From: Cedecea neteri NBRC 105707 = ATCC 33855
GTDB lineage: Bacteria; Pseudomonadota; Gammaproteobacteria; Enterobacterales; Enterobacteriaceae
Direction: 5' to 3'
Assembly (NCBI RefSeq): GCF_001571265.1
Contig: NZ_BCTL01000018.1
Location: 1-64,000, forward strand
DNA: 64,000 nucleotides
Shown here: positions 1 through 10,652 of the stretch, in pieces
How positions within the stretch are numbered: the first letter of the stretch is position 1
Layout: each line of letters starts with the position of its first letter
Notes under the pieces: generated by a model
Told to the model about the DNA's origin: nothing
What the model saw: only the letters and a program-made list of their open reading frames with translations
Database searches by the model: none
Program-made: the position numbers and the translations under genes

Positions 1-181
1 CGATGAGAGCCGGGAACAAGGGCGTAGCGGTGAGACCTGAAGCGACTGTTAGTTTCCGTTTGGCTGCAAATTCAAAGCGAGTCGTTCACCGTTGCGGTGG
101 CTGCATATAAAACAGGGCCGGAAGTGAACGGAACCTTAGCCGATCCTTCATAAGCAAGCCTCACCAGCCCCCCTGGCTCGA
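1..181. other. Window edge, no supportable gene
   Basis: Downstream of napC to the left edge. All frames on both strands are short. A 21-codon frame on the minus strand (starting with the ATG at about 145) and an open end of about 35 codons on the plus strand resemble nothing I know. No terminator hairpin is evident for the nap operon. In E. coli ccm genes follow napC, but none is recognisable here. Confidence 0.5.
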
Positions 182-784
182 TCAAAACCCCGCCTCAACC
201 TCTCTCATATCCGGCAGCTTATGCGCTATCCCTTTGTGGCAGTCGATACAGGTTTTACCGTCTTTGATCGCTTCATCATGCATTTTGGCGGCCACGGTTT
301 TCTGTGCCGTAAAATCCATATAGTCGAAATTGTGGCAGTTTCGACACTCCTGCGAGTTGTTGTTCTTCATGCGCCGCCACTCGTTTTGCGCCATCGCCAG
401 ACGGTGATCGTCAAATTTCTGTGGCGTGTCTATCAGGCCAAAAGCTTTGGCATACAGCTCCTTGCTGGCCTGAATTTTACGGATCATTTTTGGCACCCAT
501 TCATGCGGTACATGGCAGTCCGGGCAGGTGGCGCGCACGCCGCTACGGTTGTTGTAATGCACCGTGCCCATATACTCCTCATAGACGTTATTGCGCATTT
601 CGTGGCAACCGATGCAGAACTCTTCGCGGTTGGACATTTCCATTCCGGTGTTGAAACCACCCCAAAAGATTATCCCGGCAGCAAAACCGATAAGCAGCAA
701 GGTGCCGAGCGCTAACCGGCTTGGTCTGCGCCACCACCGCCACACGCGCTTAATGATGCCGGGTTGACGAGTTGATTTATCCAT
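182..784 (-). CDS. napC: Cytochrome c-type protein NapC, quinol-to-NapAB electron donor
   Basis: NapC/NirT-family membrane tetraheme cytochrome that takes electrons from quinol in the inner membrane and passes them to periplasmic NapB/NapA. The 200-residue protein has a basic N-terminus, one membrane anchor (about residues 24-45) and four CXXCH heme sites seen as CIGCH, CPDCH, CRNCH and CIDCH. Length matches the family. It follows napB by three bases and is the last gene of the napFDABC operon. Because napGH are absent, NapC is the only quinol-linked electron donor visible for this enzyme. Confidence 0.97.
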   Translation of the reverse strand: MDKSTRQPGIIKRVWRWWRRPSRLALGTLLLIGFAAGIIFWGGFNTGMEMSNREEFCIGCHEMRNNVYEEYMGTVHYNNRSGVRATCPDCHVPHEWVPKMIRKIQASKELYAKAFGLIDTPQKFDDHRLAMAQNEWRRMKNNNSQECRNCHNFDYMDFTAQKTVAAKMHDEAIKDGKTCIDCHKGIAHKLPDMREVEAGF

Positions 785-787
785 AAC

Positions 788-1237
788 TTATTTCCCAAAC
801 CCTTTGGATGGCTCGAAGGTATTTTCAACAATCGGGGCAACATCCGCCTGGGGTACATGGCATTGAAGGCAGAAATAGCGGCGAGGCGCCACGTTCGATA
901 ACACTTTGCCGTCGCTATCCATAAAGTGCGTTGGGCTGACGCGCGGCGCCCCCGTGGTACGGTAACTTTCAACGCCGTGGCACTGCAGGCAGCGGTTGCT
1001 GGTCGTCGTGACCTGGTAACCGTCCACGCTGTGCGGGATCATCGGCGGCTGATTAACGTAGTTCAGCGCCATCCGTGGCTGCTGTTTTGGCATACCCACC
1101 GCCCCTTCCGGCGTGCCGGACACTTCTGGCGATTGATTGAGATCCACGCCGTTTGCCGCCCAAAGCGCGCCGCTGATAACCAGAGTGAATGCCGCTCCCC
1201 ATTGAAACAACGCCTTCATCAGGCCTTGGTTATTCAT
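788..1237 (-). CDS. napB: Diheme cytochrome NapB, small subunit of periplasmic nitrate reductase
   Basis: 149-residue periplasmic diheme cytochrome c that relays electrons from NapC to the catalytic subunit NapA. An N-terminal signal peptide ends near the ALWAA stretch, and the two heme sites are CLQCH and CLQCH in the second half. It lies 86 bp downstream of napA, at the place where napG and napH sit in E. coli. That gap has no residue of either gene, only a short inverted repeat (CGGGCG/CGCCCG). Confidence 0.97.
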   Translation of the reverse strand: MNNQGLMKALFQWGAAFTLVISGALWAANGVDLNQSPEVSGTPEGAVGMPKQQPRMALNYVNQPPMIPHSVDGYQVTTTSNRCLQCHGVESYRTTGAPRVSPTHFMDSDGKVLSNVAPRRYFCLQCHVPQADVAPIVENTFEPSKGFGK

Positions 1238-1323
1238 GATTTAGCTCCCAGGCTCCATCGAATTGTTATTCTGAAAACATCCTCCGGGCGGATATCGATG
1301 CCGCGCCCGAAGGACATAGCTTG

Positions 1324-3810
1324 TTAAACCTTTGCCAGCTTCACGGCGCACTTCTTGAAATCCGCCTCTTTAGAAAGCGGATCGGTAGCGTCGAGCGTCA
1401 GGTTATTCACCAGCTGCGCGGCGTCGAAGAACGGCATGTAGACCAGGCCCCGAGGCGGCTTGTTACGGCCTCGGGTTTCGACGATGGAAACCACTTCCCC
1501 ACGGCGGGAAATCACCTTCACTTTGTCGCCACGGCGCAGACCGCGCTCTTGCGCATCCAGCGGATGAATAAACGTTACGGCTTCCGGGAAGGCACGATGC
1601 AGCTCCGGCACGCGGCGCGTCATGCTGCCGGTGTGCCAGTGCTCAAGCACACGCCCGGTAGAAAGCCACAGGTCGAACTCCTGGTCCGGCGCTTCCGCCG
1701 CCGGCTCGAACGGCAGCGCGAAGATCACCGCTTTCCCGTCCGGCTTGCCGTAAAACTTGTAGCCTTCCCCGGCCTTCACGTAAGGATCGTGACCTTCGCT
1801 GTAGCGCCACTGGGTTTCTTTCCCGTCGACCACCGGCCAGCGCAAACCCCGCGCTTTGTGGTAGTCGTCAAACGGGGCGAGATCGTGCCCGTGTCCGCGA
1901 CCAAAGCTGGCGTACTCTTCAAACAGGCCCTTTTGCAGGTAGAAGCCCAGCTCGCGGGACTCGTCGTTTAGCTGTTTATCTGTCAGTTCGGTTAGCGGGA
2001 ACTTGCGGACCGCGTCGCTGGTAAACAGCACGTCGAACAGAGTCTTGCCCCGGTACTCGGGTTTCTTCTCAAGAAGGTCGGCAGGCCAGACATCCTCGAC
2101 CTTGAAGCGTTTTGCAAAGGTCACCAGCTGCCAGAGATCGGACTTCGCCTCGCCCGGCGCGATCACCTGCTGGCGCCAGAACTGCGTGCGGCGCTCGGCG
2201 TTGCCGTAGGCGCCCTCTTTTTCCACCCACATGGCGGTCGGCAGGATCAGGTCGGCCGTCAGCGCACTGATGGTTGGGTAAGGATCGGAGACGATGATGA
2301 AGTTGCGCGGATCGCGCCAGCCCGGCATACGCTCTTCGGTGATATTCGGCCCGGCCTGCATGTTGTTGTTGCACATCACCCAGTACACGTTGAGCTTGCC
2401 GTCTTTTAGCGCTCGGTCCTGCGCCACTGCGTGCAAACCCACTTTGGCTGGGATAGTCCCGGCCGGCAGCTGCCACGTTTTTTCGACGATTTGCCGGTGT
2501 TTTTCGTTAGTGACGACCATGTCCGCCGGTAAGCGGTGCGCAAATGTGCCCACTTCACGCGCGGTGCCGCAGGCAGAGGGCTGCCCGGTCAGCGAGAACG
2601 GCCCGCAGCCCGGCTGAGAGATTTTCCCGGTCAGCAGGTGCAGGTTGTAAACCAGGTTATTAGCCCACACGCCGCGCGCGTGCTGGTTAAAACCCATCGT
2701 CCAGTAGGAAATCACTTTCTTATTCGGGTCGGCATAAAGCTTCGCGAGCGCTTCAAGCTGGTCTTTCGGTACCCCGCTCATTGCAGCGGTTTTCTCCAGC
2801 GTGTACTCGGCAACGAACGCTTTGTACTCGTCGAAGCTCATCGGCTCAGAGGCGTCAGACCCCGGATTCTTCGCGGCTTTTTCCAGCGGGTGAGTCGGGC
2901 GCAGCCCATAGCCAATATCCGTCACGCCCCGGCGCAGGTTAACGTGCTGCTTAAAGAACGACTCGTTAACCGCATTGTTCTGAATGATGTAATTGGCGAT
3001 GTAGTTCAGGATGACCAGATCGCTTTGCGGCGTGAACACCATGCCGTTATCCGCCAGCTCAAAGCTGCGGTGCTGGAAGGTCGAAAGCACCGCCACATTG
3101 ACGTTTTCATCGGACAGGCGGCGGTTAGCAATGCGCGACCAGAGCACCGGGTGCATTTCCGCCATGTTAGAGCCCCAAAGCACAAAGGCGTCCGCCTGTT
3201 CGATATCGTCATAACAGCCCATCGGCTCATCCATGCCAAAAGTGCGCATAAAGCCGACGACGGCAGATGCCATACAGTGGCGCGCGTTTGGATCGATGTT
3301 GTTAGAACGGAAACCCGCCTTAAACAGCTTCGCGGCGGCGTAGCCTTCCCACACAGTCCACTGGCCGGAGCCGAACATGCCGATGCCTTCCGGGCCTTTG
3401 TCTTTTAAGGTGGCTTTGAATTTCTCTTCCATCACATCAAAGGCTGTTTCCCAACTGACCGGCTGGAATTCCCCCTCTTTGTGGTACTGCCCGTCTTTCA
3501 TGCGCAGCAGCGGCTGAGTCAGACGATCTTTTCCGTACATGATTTTTGGCAGGAAGTAGCCCTTAATGCAGTTCAGACCGCGGTTGACCGGCGCTTCCGG
3601 GTCGCCCTGGCTGGCGACGACGCGGCCATTTTGGGTCCCCACCAGCACGCCGCAGCCGGTACCACAGAAGCGGCACGGGGCTTTGTCCCATTTAATAGCA
3701 TCGGGTTTGCCTACCACCGCACGAGCCACGCCCGGTGCGCTTAGGCCCGCCGCTGCGGCGGCTGCGGCAACGGCATTCGCTTTCATAAAGCTACGACGAC
3801 TGAGTTTCAT
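1324..3810 (-). CDS. napA: Periplasmic nitrate reductase catalytic subunit NapA
   Basis: Reduces nitrate to nitrite in the periplasm with a bis-MGD molybdenum cofactor and one [4Fe-4S] cluster. The 828-residue protein is full length. Visible features are a twin-arginine signal (SRRSFMK, residues 5-11), a Cys cluster CRFCGTGC followed by NCIKG near residues 46-83, and the Mo-ligand region NARHCMAS near residue 180. The start overlaps the napD stop by four bases (ATGA), so translation is probably coupled. NapD is known to bind the Tat signal and hold back export until cofactor loading is complete. Confidence 0.98.
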   Translation of the reverse strand: MKLSRRSFMKANAVAAAAAAAGLSAPGVARAVVGKPDAIKWDKAPCRFCGTGCGVLVGTQNGRVVASQGDPEAPVNRGLNCIKGYFLPKIMYGKDRLTQPLLRMKDGQYHKEGEFQPVSWETAFDVMEEKFKATLKDKGPEGIGMFGSGQWTVWEGYAAAKLFKAGFRSNNIDPNARHCMASAVVGFMRTFGMDEPMGCYDDIEQADAFVLWGSNMAEMHPVLWSRIANRRLSDENVNVAVLSTFQHRSFELADNGMVFTPQSDLVILNYIANYIIQNNAVNESFFKQHVNLRRGVTDIGYGLRPTHPLEKAAKNPGSDASEPMSFDEYKAFVAEYTLEKTAAMSGVPKDQLEALAKLYADPNKKVISYWTMGFNQHARGVWANNLVYNLHLLTGKISQPGCGPFSLTGQPSACGTAREVGTFAHRLPADMVVTNEKHRQIVEKTWQLPAGTIPAKVGLHAVAQDRALKDGKLNVYWVMCNNNMQAGPNITEERMPGWRDPRNFIIVSDPYPTISALTADLILPTAMWVEKEGAYGNAERRTQFWRQQVIAPGEAKSDLWQLVTFAKRFKVEDVWPADLLEKKPEYRGKTLFDVLFTSDAVRKFPLTELTDKQLNDESRELGFYLQKGLFEEYASFGRGHGHDLAPFDDYHKARGLRWPVVDGKETQWRYSEGHDPYVKAGEGYKFYGKPDGKAVIFALPFEPAAEAPDQEFDLWLSTGRVLEHWHTGSMTRRVPELHRAFPEAVTFIHPLDAQERGLRRGDKVKVISRRGEVVSIVETRGRNKPPRGLVYMPFFDAAQLVNNLTLDATDPLSKEADFKKCAVKLAKV

Positions 3811-4070
3811 GGTGCTTCCTCACCTTGTTCATTCTGCTGGTGATAAACCAGCGACACCGCCAGCACGCCGGAGATATTGCGTGCCCGCTCAATTTGTTCG
3901 AGCAGCGTGCTGCTCTCGGCTGCCTCGATAACCACCGCAAGTTTGCCGCTGTCGATATCGTCAACCGCAACCTCGCTGCCCGGCAGGGCATTGATCGCGC
4001 TGCGTATGGCAGCGACATGTTCAGGTTTGGCCTGAACCACCAGGCCGCATACGTGCCAGTCAGACTGCAT
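3807..4070 (-). CDS. napD: NapD, Tat-signal-binding maturation chaperone for NapA
   Basis: 87-residue cytoplasmic ferredoxin-fold chaperone of the NapD family that binds the NapA twin-arginine signal peptide. The start [13 protein letters not shown] and overall length agree with E. coli NapD. It overlaps napF upstream by 11 bp and napA downstream by 4 bp, the compact napF-D-A order. A longer alternative frame over the same bases is a shadow and is not used. Confidence 0.95.
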   Translation of the reverse strand: MQSDWHVCGLVVQAKPEHVAAIRSAINALPGSEVAVDDIDSGKLAVVIEAAESSTLLEQIERARNISGVLAVSLVYHQQNEQGEEAP

Positions 4071-4551
4071 TTTGTGGCCTCAGAGTGATGGCTGAAGTCG
4101 GGCAAACGGCAACACAAGCGCCGCAGCCGTGACAGGCAGATGAAGAAATCCGTGGACGGGACACGTCCTGAAGAGTGGGGATGAACCGAATGGCCTGCGG
4201 CTCACAGGCATCTTCACAGCTGCGGCACTCCACCTGATGCCAGGCCAGACAGGTTTCGCTGAGCTGTAATGTCAGTGACCAGGGTTGAGCCGATTGCGGG
4301 GCAAAAAGCCGCTGTGGGCAAACGTCCGCGCACGCGTAGCAGAAGGTACACTCGCCCCGGCTAAAGTCGATTTCAGGGTAGCCGCCCTGGCCGCGGCGAA
4401 GCACCCGGCTTTGACAGGCGGTAATGCAAATATCGCAGCGCGTGCAGTCCAGCAGAAAATGAGATTCATCGCCGCTCCACGGAGGGCGAATGGCGGGAGT
4501 AGAACTGTGCCAGCCTCCGGTCAGCAGGCCGCGACGGGTCAGTTTAGCCAT
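4060..4551 (-). CDS. napF: NapF, iron-sulfur protein of the nap operon
   Basis: 163-residue cytoplasmic ferredoxin-type protein thought to help NapA acquire its iron-sulfur cluster. Four cysteine motifs are visible: CTRCDICITAC, CTFCYACADVC, CRSCEDAC and CHGCGACVAVC. It is the first gene of napFDABC. The upstream region toward narQ contains NarP/NarL-like and FNR-like elements, as in the E. coli napF control region. Confidence 0.96.
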   Translation of the reverse strand: MAKLTRRGLLTGGWHSSTPAIRPPWSGDESHFLLDCTRCDICITACQSRVLRRGQGGYPEIDFSRGECTFCYACADVCPQRLFAPQSAQPWSLTLQLSETCLAWHQVECRSCEDACEPQAIRFIPTLQDVSRPRISSSACHGCGACVAVCPTSAITLRPQNAV

Positions 4552-4639
4552 TGGGCAGATCCTTGCTCAAAATGCCCGGCCAGGTCGACACCGGGTAGAA
4601 ACGTTTTTCTTTTTATCCGCGGATTTTCTGCGGTTTTTA

Positions 4640-4711
4640 CGGCATTTAAGGTATGTGACGAGGGGTTACAAAAGCATCCCCATAAAGGGGTAAATGCCGG
4701 GGTCGGATCAA
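4640..4711 (-). promoter_or_regulatory. napF promoter with NarP/NarL 7-2-7 site and FNR half-site
   Basis: A 7-2-7 inverted heptamer pair TCCCCAT-AA-AGGGGTA lies at 4677-4692 (centre 4684.5). An FNR half-site ATCAA lies at 4707-4711. If the missing half is counted, that site centres at 4704.5, exactly 20 bp further upstream. In E. coli napF the NarP and FNR sites centre at -44.5 and -64.5, the same spacing, which puts the start near 4640 with a -10 like TACCTT. The left FNR half (CGGGG) does not match consensus. Positions are seen; function is inferred. Confidence 0.6.
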
Positions 4712-4902
4712 AGAGGTGAACGGTTTCGGCGCGACGGGGACGAATCAGCAGATGTAAGGCAGACGTTATGATGTGGCAAAGCTTGCGTTAAATGCGGCAG
4801 GATTTTTCGCGCCGGGGTGCAAAAGTCGCCGCCAGACGTTTGCGTCTAACGCAGATTCTGGTAGGTTTCGCTCCACCGCATTCTTTAAAGGGTTATTCCC
4901 CC

Positions 4903-6612
4903 GTGACAGTCAAACGCTCGGTCTCCACCAGCCTTGCCCGCGCTTTCTTTTCGATCGTTTTGCTGTCGTTGCTTTCAACCGGCATCGCGATGCTGACGCT
5001 CGCCAGCAGCCTGAAAGACGCGGAAGCGGTGAATATTGCGGGCTCGCTGCGCATGCAGAGTTACCGTCTTGGCTACGACCTGCAGGGTGATCCCAAAGCC
5101 GTTGCGGCACATTTACAGCAGTACCAGCAGTCGCTGGATTCCCCGACACTGCAGCAGCTCAACCGCTTTTGGGTGCCCGACGAGGTTAAGACTCGCTATA
5201 ACTCGCTGCAGGATGCCTGGCAGCAAATGCAGAAGCACATTCAGAACGAAGATATCGACTGGTACCGCTACAACATCGCCGCCTATGTCGAACAAATCGA
5301 CCTGTTTGTACTGGCGCTGCAGCACTATGCCGAGCGAAAAATGATGCAGGTTGTCGCAGCTTCGGTGGTCGGTTTTATGGCGATTTTCACCCTCGTGTTC
5401 TTCACCTTGCGCCGTATTCGCCAGCAGGTGGTTGCGCCGCTAAATACGATGGTAGAAGCCAGTCAAGCCATTGAGCGCGGCGAGTTTACGCCGCCCAATC
5501 TCGACCGCTCATTACCCAATGAACTGGGTGCGCTGGCGCAGGCTTTTATCCGCATGGCGGATGAGCTGCAAAAACTCTACCGCTCCTTAGAGCAGCAGGT
5601 GGAGCAAAAGACCCTGAGGCTGCAGGAAGCCAACCGTATGCTCGAAGTGCTTTACAGCTGCTCTCAGGCACTGAACGTCAGCACCATCAACCGCGACTGC
5701 TTCGTGCAGATCCTGCAAATTATCCACCAGCATGAGGCGGTTAGCGCCCTGCAAATGCAGGTCGGCGAAAACTGGCGCCTGACGGAAGGCTCCCCGGTAC
5801 AGGACGAAGAATGGCATACCCTGCCGCTGGTCCAGCAGGACAGCGCTTTTGGTACGCTGCGCTGGCAATCGTCAGGTAAACCCCCTTCCCCACAACTGAT
5901 GAAAAGCGTTGCCACCATGCTGGGGCGAGGCGTGTACTTTAATCAGGCACAGAAACACTATCAGCAGTTGCTGCTGATGGAAGAGCGAGCCACGATTGCC
6001 CGGGAGCTGCATGACTCTCTGGCACAGGTTCTCTCTTATCTTCGTATCCAGCTCACGCTGCTGAAGCGCGCGGTGCCGGAAGACAATCAGCCCGCTCAGC
6101 GTATTGTTGGGGACTTTTCTCAGGCCCTGAACGACGCTTACCGCCAGCTGCGCGAACTGCTCACCACCTTCCGCCTGACGCTGCAGCAGGCGGATTTACC
6201 TGCCGCGCTGCAGGAACTGCTTGAACCGCTGCGCGAGCAAACCCAGGCAGAGATAAGCCTGGCATGCAGCATGCCGACCCAGGCGCTGGATGCTTCTCAG
6301 CAAATCCATCTGCTGCAAATCATCCGTGAGGCGGTGCTGAATGCGATTAAACACGCGAATGCGAGCCATATTGAGATTGTTTGCCGCTCAGAAAGCGGCG
6401 GAGAGCATTACGCCTCGGTCTTTGACAATGGGCACGGCATTGCCAGCCTTGAAGAGCCGGAAGGTCACTACGGGCTGAATATCATGCACGAACGCGCGGG
6501 TCGCCTGGGCGGGGAACTAACAATATCTCGTCCGCCGCAGGGCGGAACACTTGTGGAGGTCCATTTCTCCTCCACTCCCCCGGCGGGTGCCGGTGGTCAT
6601 AACAATAATTAG
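4903..6612 (+). CDS. narQ: Nitrate/nitrite sensor histidine kinase NarQ
   Basis: Membrane sensor kinase that detects periplasmic nitrate/nitrite and phosphorylates NarP/NarL. The GTG at 4903 (MTVKRSVSTSLARAFF) is chosen because the protein then matches E. coli NarQ from residue 1 (569 aa here); the frame is open further upstream without resemblance. Features in order: TM1 (about 14-34), the nitrate-binding P-box SLRMQSYRL (about 46-54), TM2 (about 147-167), HAMP, a cysteine-containing central region, the H-box RELHDSLAQ with His at 370, and a HATPase domain with DNGHGI. The narP start follows after 19 bp. Confidence 0.95.
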   Translation: MTVKRSVSTSLARAFFSIVLLSLLSTGIAMLTLASSLKDAEAVNIAGSLRMQSYRLGYDLQGDPKAVAAHLQQYQQSLDSPTLQQLNRFWVPDEVKTRYNSLQDAWQQMQKHIQNEDIDWYRYNIAAYVEQIDLFVLALQHYAERKMMQVVAASVVGFMAIFTLVFFTLRRIRQQVVAPLNTMVEASQAIERGEFTPPNLDRSLPNELGALAQAFIRMADELQKLYRSLEQQVEQKTLRLQEANRMLEVLYSCSQALNVSTINRDCFVQILQIIHQHEAVSALQMQVGENWRLTEGSPVQDEEWHTLPLVQQDSAFGTLRWQSSGKPPSPQLMKSVATMLGRGVYFNQAQKHYQQLLLMEERATIARELHDSLAQVLSYLRIQLTLLKRAVPEDNQPAQRIVGDFSQALNDAYRQLRELLTTFRLTLQQADLPAALQELLEPLREQTQAEISLACSMPTQALDASQQIHLLQIIREAVLNAIKHANASHIEIVCRSESGGEHYASVFDNGHGIASLEEPEGHYGLNIMHERAGRLGGELTISRPPQGGTLVEVHFSSTPPAGAGGHNNN

Positions 6613-6631
6613 CTTTATTCAGGAGTTAGCA

Positions 6632-7273
6632 ATGTCTGAGCACACGGTTTACCAGGTTTTAATCGTCGACGATCATCCGCTGATGCGGCGCGGAGTCCGC
6701 CAGCTTCTTGAGCTGGACAGTACGTTTTCCGTAGTAGGTGAAGCCAGCGGCGGCGCAGAGGCCATCAGTTTAGCGAATCGGCTGTCGCCGGATTTGATTC
6801 TGCTCGACCTGAACATGAAGGGCCTGAGCGGCCTTGATACGCTCAACGCCCTGCGCCGGGACGGGATCAGCGCTCGCGTGGTGATCCTGACGGTGTCCGA
6901 CGCCCGCAGCGATATCTTCACGCTGATTGATGCCGGGGCCGATGGCTACCTGCTAAAAGACAGCGATCCGGAGGTTTTACTGCAGGATATTCACCGCTGC
7001 CTGACGGGTGAGAAAGCGTTTAGCGAGCAGGTTCGCGAGTGCCTGTTTAACCGTGGCAGCGAACGGCAGAGTAGCGATCCGTTTGCTATTCTCACTGAAC
7101 GCGAGCTGGACGTGCTGTCAGAGGTGGCTCGCGGGCTGTCGAATAAGCAAATTGCCAGCGGGCTGCATATTTCAGAAGAGACGGTAAAAGTGCATATTCG
7201 TAACCTGCTTCGTAAGCTGCAGGTTAGATCGCGCGTCGCGGCCACGGTATTATTTTTGGAAAGTCGAGGTTAA
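6632..7273 (+). CDS. narP: Nitrate/nitrite response regulator NarP
   Basis: 213-residue LuxR-type response regulator, partner of NarQ, that binds 7-2-7 heptamer sites such as the one upstream of napF. The receiver domain has the DD pair near residues 13-14, Asp59 in LILLDLNMKG and the conserved Lys in LLKDSDPE. The C-terminal HTH contains LTERELDVL and NKQIASGLHISEETVKVHIRNLLRKL. The ATG at 6632 has AGGAG just upstream; the frame extends into the narQ end but without similarity. It resembles NarP more than NarL. In E. coli narP is unlinked to narQ. Confidence 0.93.
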   Translation: MSEHTVYQVLIVDDHPLMRRGVRQLLELDSTFSVVGEASGGAEAISLANRLSPDLILLDLNMKGLSGLDTLNALRRDGISARVVILTVSDARSDIFTLIDAGADGYLLKDSDPEVLLQDIHRCLTGEKAFSEQVRECLFNRGSERQSSDPFAILTERELDVLSEVARGLSNKQIASGLHISEETVKVHIRNLLRKLQVRSRVAATVLFLESRG

Positions 7274-7426
7274 AACGACCCAATAAAAGGTACGGTTACA
7301 AATCCTGCCAATTCCAAAGCATATTTACACTATCTCCTAAATTTCTCCACGTTTGACTAAGTGGTTAAAGCTACAGTGATGCGGTTATTGATAACAATTA
7401 GAAGCTTTTAAAGGGGTCCTGACCGC
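7274..7426. other. narP-acrD intergenic region
   Basis: No hairpin terminator is visible after narP. A TTGACT hexamer at 7353-7358 could be a -35 for acrD, but no -10 sits at the right distance. AAAGGGG just before the acrD ATG is the ribosome binding site. Confidence 0.4.
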
Positions 7427-10400
7427 ATGGCGAATTTTTTCATATCTCGCCCCATTTTTGCCTGGGTGCTGGCAATTTTGCTTTGCCTGACCGGGGCACT
7501 GGCTATTTTTTCGCTGCCCGTCGAGCAATATCCCGACCTCGCGCCGCCAAACGTGAGGATCACCGCGAACTATCCGGGCGCTTCCGCCCAAACTCTGGAG
7601 AACACGGTTACCCAGGTCATCGAACAAAGCATGACCGGCCTGGACAACATGATGTACATGTCGTCCCAAAGCAGCAGCGCCGGTCAGGCCACCATCACCC
7701 TGAGCTTTAAAGCCGGGACCGACCCGGACTCTGCCGTCCAGCAGGTGCAAAACCAGCTGCAGTCAGCGGTGCGAAAATTACCGCAGGATGTGCAGACTCA
7801 GGGCGTCACGGTGAACAAAACCGGTGATACCAACATCCTGATGGTGGCATTTGTATCCACCGACGGCAGCATGGATAAGCAGGACATCGCCGACTACGTC
7901 GCCAGTAACGTGCAGGACCCGATGAGCCGCGTGAACGGCGTCGGCAGCGTGGATGCCTACGGCTCGCAGTATTCCATGCGCATCTGGCTGGACCCCAACA
8001 AGCTCACTAACTACCAGATGACGACCCAGGACGTCGTCACCGCCATCAAATCCCAGAATGCGCAAATTGCCGTCGGCCAGCTTGGCGGTACCCCGGCGCT
8101 GGACAAACAGGCGCTGAACGCCACCATCAACGCCCAGTCGCTCCTGCAAACGCCGCAGCAGTTTAAAGACATTACCCTGAGGGTGAATCAGGACGGCTCG
8201 CTGGTCACGCTTGGGGATGTGGCAGACGTTGAAATGGGCGCGGAGAAATATGACTTCCTGAGCACCTATAACGGCCAGGCCGCTTCCGGGTTGGGCATTA
8301 AGCTGGCCTCCGGTGCCAACGAGATGGAAACCGACAAGCTGGCCCGCGCCAAAATCGAAGAGCTTTCGCAGTTCTTCCCGCACGGCCTTGAGGCCAAAAT
8401 CGCCTACGAAACCTCCCCGTTTGTGAAGGCCTCGATTACCGACGTGGTGAAAACGCTGCTCGAAGCGATCCTGCTGGTGTTCCTGGTGATGTACCTGTTC
8501 CTGCAAAACTTCCGCGCCACGCTGATTCCGACCATTGCGGTGCCGGTGGTTCTGCTCGGTACTTTCGCCGTGCTGTATGTCTTCGGCTACAGCATTAACA
8601 CGCTGACGATGTTCGCGACGGTGCTGGCCATCGGCCTACTGGTGGATGACGCCATCGTGGTGGTAGAAAACGTCGAGCGTATTATGAGCGAGGAAGGCCT
8701 CTCCCCTCGAGAAGCTACCCGCAAATCAATGGGCCAAATCCAGGGCGCGCTGGTTGGCATCGCTATGGTGCTGTCCGCCGTGTTTGTGCCGATGGCCTTC
8801 TTCGGCGGCACCACTGGCGCAATTTACCGCCAGTTCTCGGTCACGATTGTCGCCGCCATGGTGCTGTCGGTGCTGGTCGCGATGATCCTCACGCCGGCCC
8901 TGTGCGCCACCATTCTTAAGCCGCTGCACAAAGGCGAGCACCACGGCCAGAAAGGCTTCTTCGGCTGGTTTAACCGCACCTTTAACCGCAGCGCCGAACG
9001 CTACGAAAATGGCGTGGCCAGAATTCTCGCCCGCAGCGTGCGCTGGATGCTGATTTATGTCCTGCTGCTCGGCGGCATGGTGTTCCTGTTCCTCAAGTTG
9101 CCAACCTCGTTCCTCCCGCAGGAAGACCGGGGCGTATTTACCACCTCCGTGCAGCTCCCCAGCGGCGCAACCCAGCAGCAGACCACCAAAGTGGTGCAGC
9201 AGGTGGAACGCTATTACCTGACCGAGGAGAAAGCCAACGTCGTTTCGGTGTTCTCCACCATTGGCGCAGGCCCCGGCGGGAACGGGCAAAACGTCGCCCG
9301 AATGTTTATCCGCCTAAAGGACTGGGACGAGCGCAGCGCCGACGGCAGCTCGTTTGCCATCATCGAACGAGCGACCAAAGCCTTTAATAAGATTAAAGAA
9401 GCACGAGTCATTGCCAGTAGCCCGCCAGCGATTAACGGCCTGGGCAACGCCGCAGGTTTTGATATGGAGCTGCAGGATCACGCCGGTGCCGGGCACGACG
9501 CGTTAATGCAGGCGCGTGACCAGCTTTTGGAAATGGCCAGCAGTGACCCACAGCTCACGCGAGTACGCCACAACGGCCTGGACGACAGCCCACAGCTGCA
9601 AATCGATATCGACCAGCGTAAAGCTCAGGCGCTCGGCGTCTCGATTGACGATATCAACAACACGCTGCAAACCGCCTGGGGCTCAAGCTATGTGAACGAC
9701 TTTATGGATCGCGGCCGCGTGAAAAAGGTTTATGTTCAGGCTGCGGCCAAATACCGCATGCTGCCGGACGATATCAACAGCTGGTATGTGCGCAATAAAA
9801 CCGGCGGCATGGTGCCTTTCTCCGCCTTTGCCACCTCCCGCTGGGAAACCGGCTCGCCTCGTCTGGAGCGCTACAACGGCTATTCCGCGCTGGAAATTGT
9901 GGGTGAAGCCGCGCCGGGCTTAAGTACTGGCACCGCAATGGATATCATGGAACAGCTGGTGAGCAAGCTGCCAAACGGCTTTGGCCTTGAGTGGACGGGC
10001 ATGTCCTATCAGGAACGCCTCTCCGGCGCGCAGGCTCCTGCCCTGTATGCCATCTCGCTGCTGGTGGTGTTCCTGTGCCTTGCGGCGCTGTATGAAAGCT
10101 GGTCGGTACCGTTCTCCGTTATGCTGGTCGTACCGCTTGGGGTGATAGGCGCACTGCTCGCCACCTGGATGCGCGGCCTGGAGAACGACGTTTATTTCCA
10201 GGTCGGGCTGCTGACGGTGATTGGGCTTTCGGCGAAGAACGCCATTCTGATCGTCGAATTTGCCAATGATCTGAACGCCAAAGGCCAGGACTTGGTCGCT
10301 GCCACACTTGAGGCCTGCCGCCAGCGCCTGCGCCCAATATTGATGACTTCGCTGGCGTTCATTTTCGGCGTGCTGCCGATGGCGACCAGCACCGGGGCGG

Positions 10401-10537
10401 GCTCCGGCAGCCAGCATGCGGTAGGCACGGGCGTTATGGGCGGGATGATCTCCGCCACCGTACTGGCCATCTTCTTTGTGCCGCTATTCTTTGTGCTGGT
10501 GCGCAGACGCTTCCCGCTGAAAGAGCATCACGACTAA
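7427..10537 (+). CDS. acrD: RND efflux pump inner-membrane transporter AcrD
   Basis: 1036-residue resistance-nodulation-division transporter. It exports aminoglycosides and other hydrophilic amphiphiles by proton antiport and is known to work with AcrA and TolC. The start [16 protein letters not shown] is the canonical HAE1 N-terminus. The central proton-relay segment [14 protein letters not shown] (about residue 405) and the second half [14 protein letters not shown] are intact. Position between narQ(P) and yffB is as in E. coli, which supports AcrD over AcrB. A strong terminator follows. Confidence 0.95.
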   Translation: MANFFISRPIFAWVLAILLCLTGALAIFSLPVEQYPDLAPPNVRITANYPGASAQTLENTVTQVIEQSMTGLDNMMYMSSQSSSAGQATITLSFKAGTDPDSAVQQVQNQLQSAVRKLPQDVQTQGVTVNKTGDTNILMVAFVSTDGSMDKQDIADYVASNVQDPMSRVNGVGSVDAYGSQYSMRIWLDPNKLTNYQMTTQDVVTAIKSQNAQIAVGQLGGTPALDKQALNATINAQSLLQTPQQFKDITLRVNQDGSLVTLGDVADVEMGAEKYDFLSTYNGQAASGLGIKLASGANEMETDKLARAKIEELSQFFPHGLEAKIAYETSPFVKASITDVVKTLLEAILLVFLVMYLFLQNFRATLIPTIAVPVVLLGTFAVLYVFGYSINTLTMFATVLAIGLLVDDAIVVVENVERIMSEEGLSPREATRKSMGQIQGALVGIAMVLSAVFVPMAFFGGTTGAIYRQFSVTIVAAMVLSVLVAMILTPALCATILKPLHKGEHHGQKGFFGWFNRTFNRSAERYENGVARILARSVRWMLIYVLLLGGMVFLFLKLPTSFLPQEDRGVFTTSVQLPSGATQQQTTKVVQQVERYYLTEEKANVVSVFSTIGAGPGGNGQNVARMFIRLKDWDERSADGSSFAIIERATKAFNKIKEARVIASSPPAINGLGNAAGFDMELQDHAGAGHDALMQARDQLLEMASSDPQLTRVRHNGLDDSPQLQIDIDQRKAQALGVSIDDINNTLQTAWGSSYVNDFMDRGRVKKVYVQAAAKYRMLPDDINSWYVRNKTGGMVPFSAFATSRWETGSPRLERYNGYSALEIVGEAAPGLSTGTAMDIMEQLVSKLPNGFGLEWTGMSYQERLSGAQAPALYAISLLVVFLCLAALYESWSVPFSVMLVVPLGVIGALLATWMRGLENDVYFQVGLLTVIGLSAKNAILIVEFANDLNAKGQDLVAATLEACRQRLRPILMTSLAFIFGVLPMATSTGAGSGSQHAVGTGVMGGMISATVLAIFFVPLFFVLVRRRFPLKEHHD

Positions 10538-10558
10538 GCGCCGCAGATCTTCGGCCAC

Positions 10559-10590
10559 AAAAAAGGCGACCTCTAAAGGGTCGCCTTTTT
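10559..10590 (+). terminator. Rho-independent terminator of acrD
   Basis: Stem GGCGACC (10565-10571) pairs with GGTCGCC (10579-10585), flanked by A-tract and T-tract that extend the stem. It lies 25 bases after the acrD stop and, with its A-tract, could also act on the ypfM side. Confidence 0.9.
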
Positions 10591-10652
10591 ACTGATGTTC
10601 GCTGAGTATTCAGTACCAGAATATCGCGCCGTTGCTTTTTATGCCGGAACGC

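Noticed and set aside
7778-8506. 242-residue frame opposite acrD
   Set aside because: His/Gln/Arg-rich antisense frame inside a complete AcrD.
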